Shown in pieces: positions 55,788 to 63,393 of a stretch of 64,000 nucleotides of DNA. Source of the DNA: AWTP1-13 sp963832445 (lineage in GTDB: Bacteria > Pseudomonadota > Alphaproteobacteria > Rhizobiales > Hyphomicrobiaceae); the NCBI GenBank assembly GCA_963832445.1, contig CAWHUM010000026.1, positions 62,001 through 126,000 on the forward strand. The letters are read 5' to 3'. Each line of letters starts with the position of its first letter. The stretch's first letter is position 1. Position numbers and translations under genes: made by a program. The notes below the pieces were generated by a model. The model did not search any database. It was not told the DNA's origin and worked only from the letters and a program-made list of their open reading frames with translations.

Positions 55788-56839
55788 AGCAGATTCCGAT
55801 CATACGGCATCGTATCCTGCATCGATGAGATAGTTGCGGCATTCGTGGGCGGTGAGGCGCGTGAGGGCGGCCGCGATCGCGCGCCAGAGGTCTTGGAGGG
55901 TGCGGGCGGCAGCCTTTTTCAGGATCGCCTTGAGCTTGGCGAAGGCCATCTCGATCGGGTTGAGGTCGGGCGAGTAGGGCGGCAGGTAGCGCAGCTCGGC
56001 CCCAGCCTGCTCGATGGCATTGCGGACCTTGTCCGGCTTGTGGGCGGGCAGATTGTCCATGACGACGATATCGCCTGGCAGCAACGTCGGCGCCAGCATC
56101 TGCTCGACGTAGGCCAGGAATGCAGCGCCATCCATGGCGCCGTCGAGGACCATCGGCGCGGACATGCCGGTTTGCCTCAGCGCACCGACGAACGTCGTCG
56201 TCTTCCAGTGGCCGTGTGGAATGCTGGCGATGCAGCGCGTGCCGCGACGCGAACGGCCATAGAGCCGCGCCATCTTGGTCGTGGCTCCGGTTTCGTCGAT
56301 GAAGACCAGGCGGGCAGGATCGAGGTCACGCTGCGCGGCGTGCCAGACCTGCCTTGCGCTCGCCACGTCCGCCCGTTCCCGCTCGCTGGCGTGCGCGGTT
56401 TTTTTTGAACGTCTGATCGTGGCGATCGAGCAAGCGCCAGATCGTGCTCGGCGCAAACCTTTCGCCGTGCTCCCGTTCCAGATGCTCGGCGATCTCGGTC
56501 AGCGTGATGTCTACCTGCCCGGCGATCAGGGCCCGGATCTCCCCGGCATGTGCCTCGATCCGCCCCGAGCGCCTGTCGCCGCCTTGCCGGCGCGGCGCCA
56601 AGGTGCCTGCATCACGCCAGCGCCGCACCAACTTCACCGCGGTCGAGGCGGCGACCCCGAACCGGCCGGCGGCAGCCCGACAGCTCATCCCGGCAGCAAC
56701 CGCGGCGATAAGGCGAGAGCGCAGGTCATTGGAAAGAGGTCTCGTCATGCGGGCTGGCCTCCTCCACCAGCCCGCAGCATGAATCACTGTTCGCGCCAAA
56801 TGTGAATCCCCTCCGATTCCGTCAGATGGGAAAATGCTC
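55787..56839. mobile_element. Complete IS630-family insertion sequence, 1053 bp
   Basis: Imperfect terminal inverted repeats of 21 bp (16 matches): left begins GAGCAGATTCCGATCATACG at 55787, right end reversed begins GAGCATTTTCCCATCTGACG at 56839. Both ends are flanked by TA (55785-55786 and 56840-56841), the IS630/Tc1 target. It carries one transposase read from the minus strand over two frames. It landed exactly at the 3' end of the CHAP-like gene. Confidence 0.9.
55800..56748 (-). CDS. IS630-family transposase, two frames joined at an A8 tract
   Basis: First frame starts MTRPLSNDLRSRLIAAV (ATG ending 56748), with helix-turn-helix AGMSCRAAAGRFGVAASTAVKLVRRW and then REHGERFAPSTIWRLLDRHDQTFKKN. 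The second frame holds the DDE core: LVFIDETGATTKM (D), VVMDNLPAHKPDKV (D), PDLNPIEMAFAKLK (E). They meet at TTC AAA AAA AAC on the coding strand; losing one A joins the frames, as by transcriptional slippage, which is used by several IS families. The stop falls inside the left inverted repeat. About 315 residues when joined. Confidence 0.88.
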
Positions 56840-56850
56840 TAGTGTGTTCT

Positions 56851-56880
56851 CCCTCTCCCCACTGAAGAGTGGGGAGAGGG
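56851..56880. repeat. CTCTCCCC palindromic repeat
   Basis: 13-bp perfect arms CCCTCTCCCCACT and AGTGGGGAGAGGG around GAAG. It lies between the right end of the IS and the stop of the CitE gene (56884), where it could terminate that gene. Same element type as at 5222 and 16697. Confidence 0.8.
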
Positions 56881-56883
56881 GAT

Positions 56884-57765
56884 CTACTGCCCCGCCGCCT
56901 TGGCGCGGGCGAGAATGCGCTCGGCGCGGGCCACGTGCGCCTTGTCCACCATCTGCCCGCGATAGGTGAGCGCGCCGGCATCCGGATTGTCGGCGAACAG
57001 CGCCACGATCTCTTGGCTCTGCGCCACCTCCTCCGCGCTCGGCGTGAAAGCCTCGTTCATCGCCGCCACCTGGCTCGGGTGGATTGCCATCTTGCCCGTG
57101 AAGCCGTCGCGCGCGGCTGCGCGGCACTCCTGGGCGAGGCCCTCCGCGTCGCGGAAGTTGACGAACACCGTGTCGATCGCCTGCACGCCGGCGGCGGCCG
57201 CGGTGAACAGGGTGAGATCGCGCGCCAGGCGGTAGGGCGAGGTCCAGGCGCGGCCATCGTCCTCGCGGTTGCTGCGGGCGCCCAGCACCGCCGAGAGGTC
57301 CTCCGCGCCCCAGGTCAGCCCCTCGAGCCGGGAGCTGGAGTCGATATAGGTGTGAAGCTGCAGCAGCGAGATCGGCGTCTCCGTGACCAGCGCCACGATG
57401 CGCGTCGCGCCCATCGGCGCGCCTGAGCGCTCCTCCTCGTGGTTGAGCGCAATCGAGAGCTTGTGCACGTCCTCGCCCGAGCGCGCCTTGGGCAGCAGGA
57501 TGCCGTCCGGCCGTGTGCCGGCCACGCTCGAGACGTCGTCCTGCCACAGCTCGGTGTCGAGCGCGTTGATGCGCACATAGAGGCGCGGGCGGGCCTCGCG
57601 CGGTCGCGCCTCGGCGATGTACTGGGCGGCAAGCGTGCGCGCGGCGGCCTTGCGCGGCAGGCTCACCGCATCCTCGAGGTCGAGGATCAGCGCATCGGCG
57701 CCGGTGGCGAGGCCCTTGCCCAGCTTCTTCTCGTCGTCGGCTGGGATGAACAGCAGCGAGCGCAT
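56884..57765 (-). CDS. CitE-like (HpcH/HpaI family) lyase
   Basis: 293 residues. Blocks: MRSLLFIPADDEKKLGKGLATGADALILDLEDAVSLPRKA (Asp/Glu metal site LDLEDAV), RLYVRINALDT (RxN), DGILLPKARSGEDV, IVALVTETPISLLQL and GLTWGAEDLSAVLGA (Glu metal ligand), TGKMAIHPSQV. These cleave or form C-C bonds of CoA thioesters such as malyl- or citramalyl-CoA. It is followed by a MaoC-like gene upstream in the same direction (5 bp gap), a pair common in CoA-ester pathways such as mesaconyl-CoA handling. Confidence 0.92.
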   Translation of the reverse strand: MRSLLFIPADDEKKLGKGLATGADALILDLEDAVSLPRKAAARTLAAQYIAEARPREARPRLYVRINALDTELWQDDVSSVAGTRPDGILLPKARSGEDVHKLSIALNHEEERSGAPMGATRIVALVTETPISLLQLHTYIDSSSRLEGLTWGAEDLSAVLGARSNREDDGRAWTSPYRLARDLTLFTAAAAGVQAIDTVFVNFRDAEGLAQECRAAARDGFTGKMAIHPSQVAAMNEAFTPSAEEVAQSQEIVALFADNPDAGALTYRGQMVDKAHVARAERILARAKAAGQ

Positions 57766-57769
57766 GGCC

Positions 57770-58225
57770 CTACTCCTTCGGCCGCTTGCGCATCATCGCT
57801 TGGCGCCGGCACTCGGCCACCAGCTCGCCCCGCTGATTGAAAGCCTTGTGAACGAACTCGACGATACCGGCGTCGGGGCGCGAGCGCGTCTCGCGCTTGG
57901 AGACCACCTCGCTCGTCACGTTGATGGTATCGCCGTGGAACACCGGCTTGGGAAATTTCACCTCCGTCATGCCGAGGTTGCCGATTGTGGTGCCGAGCGT
58001 GGTGTCGTTGACCGAGACGCCGATCATCAGCCCCAGCGTGAACAGGCTGTTGACCAGCGGCTTGCCCCACTCGGTCTTGCTCGCGAAGTCGTGGTCGATG
58101 TGCAACGGCTGTGGGTTGTGCGTGAGGCAGGAGAACAGCGTGTTGTCCATCTCCGTCACGGTGCGCCGGATCGCATGCTCGAACACACGCCCAACCTCGA
58201 AATCTTCGAGATAAAGTCCAGTCAT
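57770..58225 (-). CDS. MaoC-like CoA hydratase
   Basis: 151 residues from MTGLYLEDFEVGRVFEHAI (ATG ending 58225, with GAGATGGGC upstream). Hot-dog fold with the MaoC motif: DNTLFSCLTHNPQPLHIDHDFASKTEWGKPLVNSLFTLGLMIG, then GNLGMTEVKFPKPVFHGDTINVTSEVVSKRET. Catalytic Asp/His positions (N-x-x-P-L-H) are present. Pairs with the CitE gene: hydration of an enoyl-CoA such as mesaconyl-CoA followed by C-C cleavage is the likely combination. Confidence 0.92.
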   Translation of the reverse strand: MTGLYLEDFEVGRVFEHAIRRTVTEMDNTLFSCLTHNPQPLHIDHDFASKTEWGKPLVNSLFTLGLMIGVSVNDTTLGTTIGNLGMTEVKFPKPVFHGDTINVTSEVVSKRETRSRPDAGIVEFVHKAFNQRGELVAECRRQAMMRKRPKE

Positions 58226-58272
58226 GCCCATCTCGCCTCGAGTTGCTGATTGCGAACGACCTGCGAAGGGTG

Positions 58273-58564
58273 TCACCCGAATGCTTTCGGCGTGATGTTG
58301 CGACGACCATGCAAGGCGCGCACGATCTCCACCTTATCCGGCCCCGCCCTGTAGTAAATCAGATACTCGCGCCAGAGCGTCCGGCGCAGCCCCGGAGCCA
58401 GATGAGGGCAGGCCACCCCGATACCGAAACTCGCTCAGCAGCTCGATCGTGTTCTCGATCGCAGTAACGACTCGATCAGCGGCCAACGGATTGTCGCGGG
58501 CGATGTAATGCCAAATCTCCGCCAAGTCCCGCTCATACTGGGGAGACTTGACGATGGGGATCAT
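58273..58564 (-). CDS. ParE/RelE-family toxin, frameshifted
   Basis: About 96 residues from MIPIVKSPQYERDLAEIWHYIARDNPLAADRVVTAIENTIELL. A break near 58415 separates the second half, APGLRRTLWREYLIYYRAGPDKVEIVRALHGRRNI, a typical ParE ending. Start ATG overlaps the stop of the antitoxin gene by four bases (ATGA). It inhibits gyrase or ribosome function in the family; if the frameshift is real, the toxin is dead. Confidence 0.85.
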
Positions 58565-58812
58565 GCTTGTGACGGGGGGCGCGCCTTGATCTTCTCCAAT
58601 GCCTCGCCCTTGCGCCACGGTGTGCCCTCGCCACGATCGAGCGCTTCCAATGCCTCATCGATGAGGGGCTTGGCCCATGCATCGTCCACGGCTTCCTGCG
58701 CCCGCAAGCCCGCGACGGCGCTGGCGAGCGCTTCTTCAAGTGATTGGAAGCGGCCGGACGCAACCTGCGCCTTCAGCCAGTCTTCTTGGTCAGGTGGTAG
58801 CGGTACGTTCAT
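58561..58812 (-). CDS. ParD-type antitoxin
   Basis: 83 residues from MNVPLPPDQEDWLKAQVASGRFQSLEEALASAVAGL: the ribbon-helix-helix DNA-binding end of a ParD/CopG antitoxin, followed by a toxin-binding helix (VDDAWAKPLIDEALEALDRGEG). ATG ending 58812; 58824 (MRIGMNV) is also possible. Overlaps its toxin. The operon should be autorepressed by the pair. Confidence 0.85.
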   Translation of the reverse strand: MNVPLPPDQEDWLKAQVASGRFQSLEEALASAVAGLRAQEAVDDAWAKPLIDEALEALDRGEGTPWRKGEALEKIKARPPSQA

Positions 58813-58868
58813 GCCGATCCTCATTCGATCGGAGCTTAATGGACCCAGGCCCACAGTGCCAGCGCCAC

Positions 58869-59651
58869 CTAGTACCGGAACTGCTCGGAGAGAATGCGCT
58901 CGTCCAGGCTGTGACCGGGGTCGAACATCAAGAACAGGTCGATGTTGTCGGCCTGCTCAACGTCCACCTGCGTCACCGAGCGCGTCTCGGCGTGATCGGC
59001 CACCGCGCTCACTGGGCGTTTGTCGGGCTCCAGCACGTCGAAGCGGATCTTGGCCTTGTTCGGCAGGAGCGCCCCGCGCCAGCGCCGCGGGCGGAACGCG
59101 CTGATGGGGGTCAAGGCCAGCAGCGGCGCATTGATCGGCAGGATCGGCCCGAATACGGAAAGGTTGTAGGCCGTGGAACCCGCTGGCGTCGCCACCAGCG
59201 CGCCGTCGCAAATGAGTTCGTCCAGCCGCACCTTGCCGTCGACCGATACCCTGAGCTTGGCCGCCTGATAGGTCTCGCGGAAAAGGTGCACCTCGTTGAT
59301 GGCTAGCCCGTCGTGCACCGTGCCGCCGCGGTCGACGGCGCGCATTGCGAGCGGGTGGATGACATTCACCTCCGCGCGCGCCAGCCGCGTCTTCAGGTCG
59401 TCCTCGACGTAGTCGTTGGTGAGAAAGCCCACCGATCCGCGGTTCATACCGTAGATTGGAATACGGTCGTGCATGTGCCGGTGCAGCGTCTGCAGCATGA
59501 GGCCGTCGCCGCCCAGCGCAACGATCGCATCGGCTTTGTCGGGCGGGACATCGCCGTAAAGTCTCGTCAGCGTTTCCAGCGCACGGCGCGCCTCGGGAAC
59601 TTCGCTCGCGACGAAGGCGATGTTGTCGAACTCTTGCGCTAAGCTGGGCAT
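58869..59651 (-). CDS. nadK: NAD kinase
   Basis: 260 residues. NAD kinase marks: AIVALGGDGLMLQTLHRHM (GGDG), YGMNRGSVGFLTNDY, GLAINEVHLFRETYQ (NE motif), DGALVATPAGSTAYNLSVFGPILP, and the closing GHSLDERILSEQF. Produces NADP. Size and motifs are those of the alphaproteobacterial enzyme, and the gene is intact. Divergent from cutA, 43 bp away. Confidence 0.95.
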   Translation of the reverse strand: MPSLAQEFDNIAFVASEVPEARRALETLTRLYGDVPPDKADAIVALGGDGLMLQTLHRHMHDRIPIYGMNRGSVGFLTNDYVEDDLKTRLARAEVNVIHPLAMRAVDRGGTVHDGLAINEVHLFRETYQAAKLRVSVDGKVRLDELICDGALVATPAGSTAYNLSVFGPILPINAPLLALTPISAFRPRRWRGALLPNKAKIRFDVLEPDKRPVSAVADHAETRSVTQVDVEQADNIDLFLMFDPGHSLDERILSEQFRY

Positions 59652-59694
59652 GGAGGCCGCTGCAACCGATTGAAGCCAAAGGAGGCTCGCTCAA

Positions 59695-60030
59695 GTGGGA
59701 GAAAACGACAAGCTCGTTCTGATCTATGCCACGTTTCCGTCCGCGGCCGAGGCCGAGCGGATCGGCGGCGCGCTGGTGGATCAGGGGCTGGCGGCTTGCG
59801 TCAACATCTTTCCCGGCATGACGGCCATCTATGTCTGGGAGGGCAAGCGCCAGCGCGAGACGGAGGTGGGAGCCATCATCAAGACACGTGCGCAGCTTGC
59901 CGAAAGGGCCGTCGCCGAGGCGCGCAAGCTGCACCCCTATACCAATCCGGCGCTGGTCGTGCTGCCCGTCATCGGCGGCTCGGAGGACTTCCTACGCTGG
60001 ATCGGCGAACAAACGGTGCAGGCTGGGTGA
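59695..60030 (+). CDS. cutA: CutA1 divalent cation tolerance protein
   Basis: 111 residues, GTG start. CutA fold: LIYATFPSAAEAERIGGALVDQGLAACVNIFPGMTAIYVWEGKRQRETEVGAIIKT, and HPYTNPALVVLPVIGGSEDFLRWI. Trimeric cytoplasmic protein linked to copper tolerance. Divergent from nadK. Confidence 0.94.
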   Translation: MGENDKLVLIYATFPSAAEAERIGGALVDQGLAACVNIFPGMTAIYVWEGKRQRETEVGAIIKTRAQLAERAVAEARKLHPYTNPALVVLPVIGGSEDFLRWIGEQTVQAG

Positions 60031-60165
60031 CAGCGCTATTCCTGTCGATATCCGGTGGATTATCGGTGGAGAAGGCGAACGGTGAATGTGGAGAGAATCG
60101 TCGCGAAAATATCATTCGCAAGCGGGCATATCCGTGGCGGAAACGTGTCCGGGTCGCACATGCAT

Positions 60166-60194
60166 TTGATCCGATTAATAATTCGTTATATAGA
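60166..60194 (+). promoter_or_regulatory. Sigma70-type promoter
   Basis: TTGATC (60166-60171), 17-bp spacer in an AT-rich stretch, TATAGA (60189-60194). Transcription would start near 60201, leaving a leader of about 265 nt before the membrane-protein gene. Confidence 0.6.
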
Positions 60195-60200
60195 TTCGTG

Positions 60201-60466
60201 TGAGGGGGCTGCGTTTCCCGTATCTCGTCATCTTCGTGTGGGCCTCGGAGGTTTGTGCATGGCGCAAAGGACCCTTGAGGGTTCCTATCTGTGCATAACG
60301 CTCCGCGGTCCAACCGCTTCCGCCACTGACGGGTGAGTGCTGAGGGGTAACGGACGGCGACAAAGCCGCCCTGCCGCTCAAAGGGACAAGCGCTACTGGG
60401 ACACGGTCCCGGCCCACGTGGCTGAGCAATTGTAAGCCTCCTCCATCCACATAGATGGGGGCGTCA
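60201..60466 (+). ncRNA. Structured leader RNA with sequestered ribosome-binding site (candidate)
   Basis: A long-range 10-bp stem closes the domain (CGTGTGGGCC at 60235-60244 with GGCCCACGTG at 60411-60420, two wobbles). Directly inside the 3' arm is a hairpin GGGAC-ACG-GTCCC (60398-60410). Next to the gene start, CCTCCATC (60440-60447) pairs with GATGGGGG (60454-60461), covering the GGGGG Shine-Dalgarno of the ATG at 60467. An upstream GGAGG (60247-60251) could pair with the same CCTCC and release it. The size of the closed domain (186 nt) also suits a 6S-type RNA, but no known family is recognised. Confidence 0.4.
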
Positions 60467-61267
60467 ATGGCTAGACATATCCTAGGGGTACTTGGCGTTA
60501 TCGCGGCCGGCGTGTTGCTCGTCGTTTCCGCAGCGATGAACTACCGCTTCGGCTACAGCCTCGGCAAAACCCCAGCCGACGGCCAGATCTACGGCGCCGC
60601 GTCCGCTGCCGCCGACTGTTTCAAGGCGCTGGTGCCGTTCTTCTTCTTTGCCGCCTGGCGCAACAGGATGTGGTCGCAGGCCTTTGCCGCGGCCGTCGTG
60701 TGGGTCGTCGTCACCGGCTACTCGATGACCTCGGCGCTCGGCCATGCCGCGCTCAACCGCCTGGACATCACCGGCCAGCGCACCGTGGCGAGCCTCAACT
60801 ACAAGGACATGCGCGCCGACACCAAGCGCGCCCAGGACCAGCTCGCCTGGATCCCTGCGCACCGGCCGCCCGAGACCGTCGCGGCCGAGCTCAACGTTCA
60901 CAAGGCGCAGCGGCAATGGCTGCTGACGCGGGAATGCACCGAGGTCACGGGCAAGACCGCGAGGGAGTATTGCCAGCAGTTTCACAAGCTGTCTGCCGAG
61001 CTGGCGTCCGGCCGCGAGGCAGTGAAGCTGGAGGCGCGAATTTCCGATATCGGGGCCAAGCTGGCGGTGGCTGGTACCGCAACGGTGATGGCGGAGACCG
61101 ATCCGCAGGCCTCGGTGATTGCCCGTGTCACTGGGCTCCAGATGGAGCAGGTGCAGACGGCGCTGGCGCTGTTCGTGGCGCTGCTGATCGAGATCGGCTC
61201 CGGGTTCGGCATGTACGTGGCATTCGCCTACTGGCGCACGCAGTCCAGTGCCGGCCTCGAGGCATGA
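60467..61267 (+). CDS. Hypothetical membrane and coiled-coil protein
   Basis: 266 residues. Helices at about 5-25 (ILGVLGVIAAGVLLVVSA), 45-62 (CFKALVPFFFFAAW) and 68-88 (AFAAAVVWVVVTGYSM), then an Arg/Gln-rich helical region with Cys (DMRADTKRAQDQLAWIP, HKAQRQWLLTRECTEVTGKTAREYCQQFHKL) and a final helix (ALALFVALLIEIGSGFGMYVAFAYW). ATG 60467 chosen for GGGGGCG spacing. The stop at 61267 overlaps the next reading frame, which continues with a DNA-binding-like domain; the two may be one protein split by an indel. Confidence 0.7.
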   Translation: MARHILGVLGVIAAGVLLVVSAAMNYRFGYSLGKTPADGQIYGAASAAADCFKALVPFFFFAAWRNRMWSQAFAAAVVWVVVTGYSMTSALGHAALNRLDITGQRTVASLNYKDMRADTKRAQDQLAWIPAHRPPETVAAELNVHKAQRQWLLTRECTEVTGKTAREYCQQFHKLSAELASGREAVKLEARISDIGAKLAVAGTATVMAETDPQASVIARVTGLQMEQVQTALALFVALLIEIGSGFGMYVAFAYWRTQSSAGLEA

Positions 61268-61271
61268 GCCC

Positions 61272-61763
61272 GTGCACGTGGCCGCCGCTGCTCCTGCAGC
61301 GGTTGCCCCGGTGCCGGCGCCAGCCCAGGCGGCCATGCCGGCGCTTGCGCCCCCTGATCCAGCGAGGGTCCTCGAGGTTGACGAGGCAGACATCGCGCCA
61401 CCCGAGCCGGTCGCGGCGCAGCCGCCGCCGCTACCCGTTCGCCCGGGCGCCAACGACAACCGCACGCCGGCCAAGCGTCTGCTGCCCGACAGCGATGTGC
61501 AGCGCTTCTACCGCGAGCAGGTGGTGGCGTCGGACGGAGCCAGCATCACGCTCAACGACCTCTACAACACCTACTGCACGTGGAGCGAGGAGCAGGAGAA
61601 GGAACCCCTGGCGATGCCGACCTTCAGCCGGGAGTTCAAGGCGCTCGGCGTGCGCAAGGAGAAGATGGGCGGGCGGGTCCGCTACTTCGACATCGCGGTT
61701 CGCCCTCAGCGCGAGGTCTTCGACGACGGCAAGGTGCCGGCATCGGTGTCGCGGGCGGCTTAG
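61272..61763 (+). CDS. Primase-type winged-helix protein, or the C-terminal part of the preceding gene
   Basis: About 163 residues (GTG 61272). The N-terminal half is an Ala/Pro linker (VAAAAPAAVAPVPAPAQAAM), then VDEADIAPPEPVAAQPP. The C-terminal 75 residues (VQRFYREQVVASDGASITLNDLYNTYCTWSEEQEKEPLAMPTFSREFKALGVRKEKMGGRVRYFDIAVR) look like the winged helix at the end of P4/D5-type phage primases. If joined to the upstream gene it would be a membrane-anchored protein with a cytoplasmic DNA-binding end of 430 residues. A clear terminator follows. Confidence 0.65.
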   Translation: MHVAAAAPAAVAPVPAPAQAAMPALAPPDPARVLEVDEADIAPPEPVAAQPPPLPVRPGANDNRTPAKRLLPDSDVQRFYREQVVASDGASITLNDLYNTYCTWSEEQEKEPLAMPTFSREFKALGVRKEKMGGRVRYFDIAVRPQREVFDDGKVPASVSRAA

Positions 61764-61792
61764 GATCGCCGTCCAAGAAAAGCCTTATCGAA

Positions 61793-61819
61793 GGGCCGCG
61801 CCAGCGGCCCTTTTGTTTT
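61793..61819 (+). terminator. Rho-independent terminator
   Basis: GGGCCGC, loop GCCA, GCGGCCC, then TTTTGTTTT. Lies 30 bp after the winged-helix frame and marks the end of the transcript that starts near 60201. Confidence 0.9.
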
Positions 61820-61904
61820 GTAGAATGGGCGGGCGCCCCGGGATGCCTCGGCGCCAAATGCGGTGGCGTGGCCGCCGGACGGTCTCCTTCAGGGAGGACA
61901 CCAG

Positions 61905-62132
61905 ATGCGTCGGGTGTTGCTCTGCGTCGGCTTGCTGGCCGGTTTTGCAGGTACGGCTGTGGGTGCGCCGGCGGCGATCCCCAAGGGCGCTTCGCAAGCG
62001 GCGAGCGCGGCCGTGCAGCCCGTGTTCTGTTTCGGCTTCCGCCGGGACTATCGCAACTTCAATCACTGCTGGCACATCAACGCCCCTCGGTTCCGCGGGG
62101 CGGCGAGATACTGTAGCCGGATTTGCGAGTAG
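61905..62132 (+). CDS. Small secreted Cys-containing protein
   Basis: 75 residues, ATG 61905 with AGGGAGGACACCAG. Signal peptide (RRVLLCVGLLAGFAGTAVG) and a short mature part with four cysteines (VFCFGFRRDYRNFNHCWHIN, ARYCSRICE). No family recognised. The four cysteines could make two disulfides in the periplasm. Its ribosome-binding site is one of the best in the region, so it is likely a real gene. Confidence 0.7.
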   Translation: MRRVLLCVGLLAGFAGTAVGAPAAIPKGASQAASAAVQPVFCFGFRRDYRNFNHCWHINAPRFRGAARYCSRICE

Positions 62133-62160
62133 CGCACTTCGGCAAGGGACAAGCATCCGT

Positions 62161-63304
62161 ATGCCCACCAAGCCGCCCGCCGCCGTCGGAATGCGCCTTA
62201 GCAGAAGTGGACACGCCGGCGCTGGTCATCGATCTCGACGCCTTCGAGCGCAACCTGCGGCGCATGGCGGATTTCGTCGCCAAGGCCGGCGTCCGGCTGC
62301 GTGCCCATGCCAAGACGCACAAGTCGCCCGTGATCGCGGCCAAGCAGATCGCGCTCGGCGCCGTCGGCGTGTGCTGTCAGAAGGTGTCGGAGGCCGAGGT
62401 GTTGGTCGATGGCGGCATCGGCGACGTGCTCATCTCCAACGAGGTTGCGGGCGCGGCGAAGCTCGATCGTCTCGCGGCCCTGGCTCGTCGCGCCAAGATC
62501 GGCGTGTGCGTCGACGATCTGGAGCAACGTGGCTGAGCTGGAGGCAGCCGCCGCCAAGGCCGATGCCAGCCTCGATGTGCTGGTCGAGATCGACGTGGGG
62601 GCCGGGCGCTGCGGTGTGGCGCCGGGCGCGCCGGCCGCGCGCATCGCCGAAGCGGTGGCGGGCTCGCACCATCTGAAGTTTGCCGGCCTGCAGGCCTATC
62701 ACGGCTCGGCGCAGCACGTGCGCGAGGCCGATGCTCGCCGTCGCCACATCGCCCGCGCGGTGGAGCTGGTCGAGGAGACGCTCGCAGCGCTGCGGGCGGC
62801 AGGTCTGGAGGCCCGCATCATCGGCGGCGGCGGCACGGGCACCTACGAGAACGAGGCCGCGAGCCGCCTCTACAACGAATTGCAGTGCGGCTCCTACATC
62901 TTCATGGACGCCGACTATGCGCGCAACAAACGCGATGACGGCGCGCTTCTTCGACACCTACGAGCACGCGCTTTTTGTCTATGCGACGGTGATGAGTGCC
63001 ACCGCCCCGGAGCGGGCGGTGGTCGATGCCGGTCTCAAGGCGTTCTCCTTCGACAGCGGCATGCCCGTGCCGTGGAAGCTTGCCGGCGCCACTTACCACC
63101 GCCCCTCCGACGAGCACGGCATGCTCGACCTCACGCAATTGCACCGAGCGCCCACGGCGCGGCGACAAGGTGCTGCTCGTTCCCGGCCACTGCGACCCGA
63201 CCGTCAACCTGCACGACTGCTACGTCGGCATCCGCGGCCTCGGCACGCAATCTGCGCACGTTGAATGCGTGTGGCCCGTCGCCGCTCGCGGTGCGGTGTT
63301 CTGA
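62161..63304 (+). CDS. D-threonine aldolase/D-serine dehydratase-like PLP enzyme, frameshifted
   Basis: About 378 residues from MPTKPPAAVGMRL, with four frame breaks (near 62190, 62525, 62945, 63155). Fold type III PLP domain: AEVDTPALVIDLDAFERNL, VRLRAHAKTHKSPVIA (PLP Lys in AKTHKS), VGVCCQKVSEAEVLVDGGIGDVLISNEV, VLVEIDVGAGRCGV, IGGGGTGTYENEAAS, LNCGSYIFMDADY-type block and the C-terminal metal-binding LVPGHCDPTVNLHDCYV (H and C ligands). Cleaves or dehydrates D-amino acids. The density of breaks here is the highest of any gene in the window. Confidence 0.85.
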
Positions 63305-63393
63305 GTTCGTTCCAAAGCGCGCCTGCTCCATTGTGCGCCTGTCACCGGCACCCGATATCCCTCCACGTCCGTCACCCACAAGGAGGGACGCAA

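Noticed and set aside
60310..60360. GCCACTG followed by G-rich sequence, as in the cobalamin riboswitch
   Set aside because: The other conserved elements (GGGAA near the start, the CCCCCGCAACUGUAA segment and the B12 box) are absent, and the downstream gene has no B12 link.
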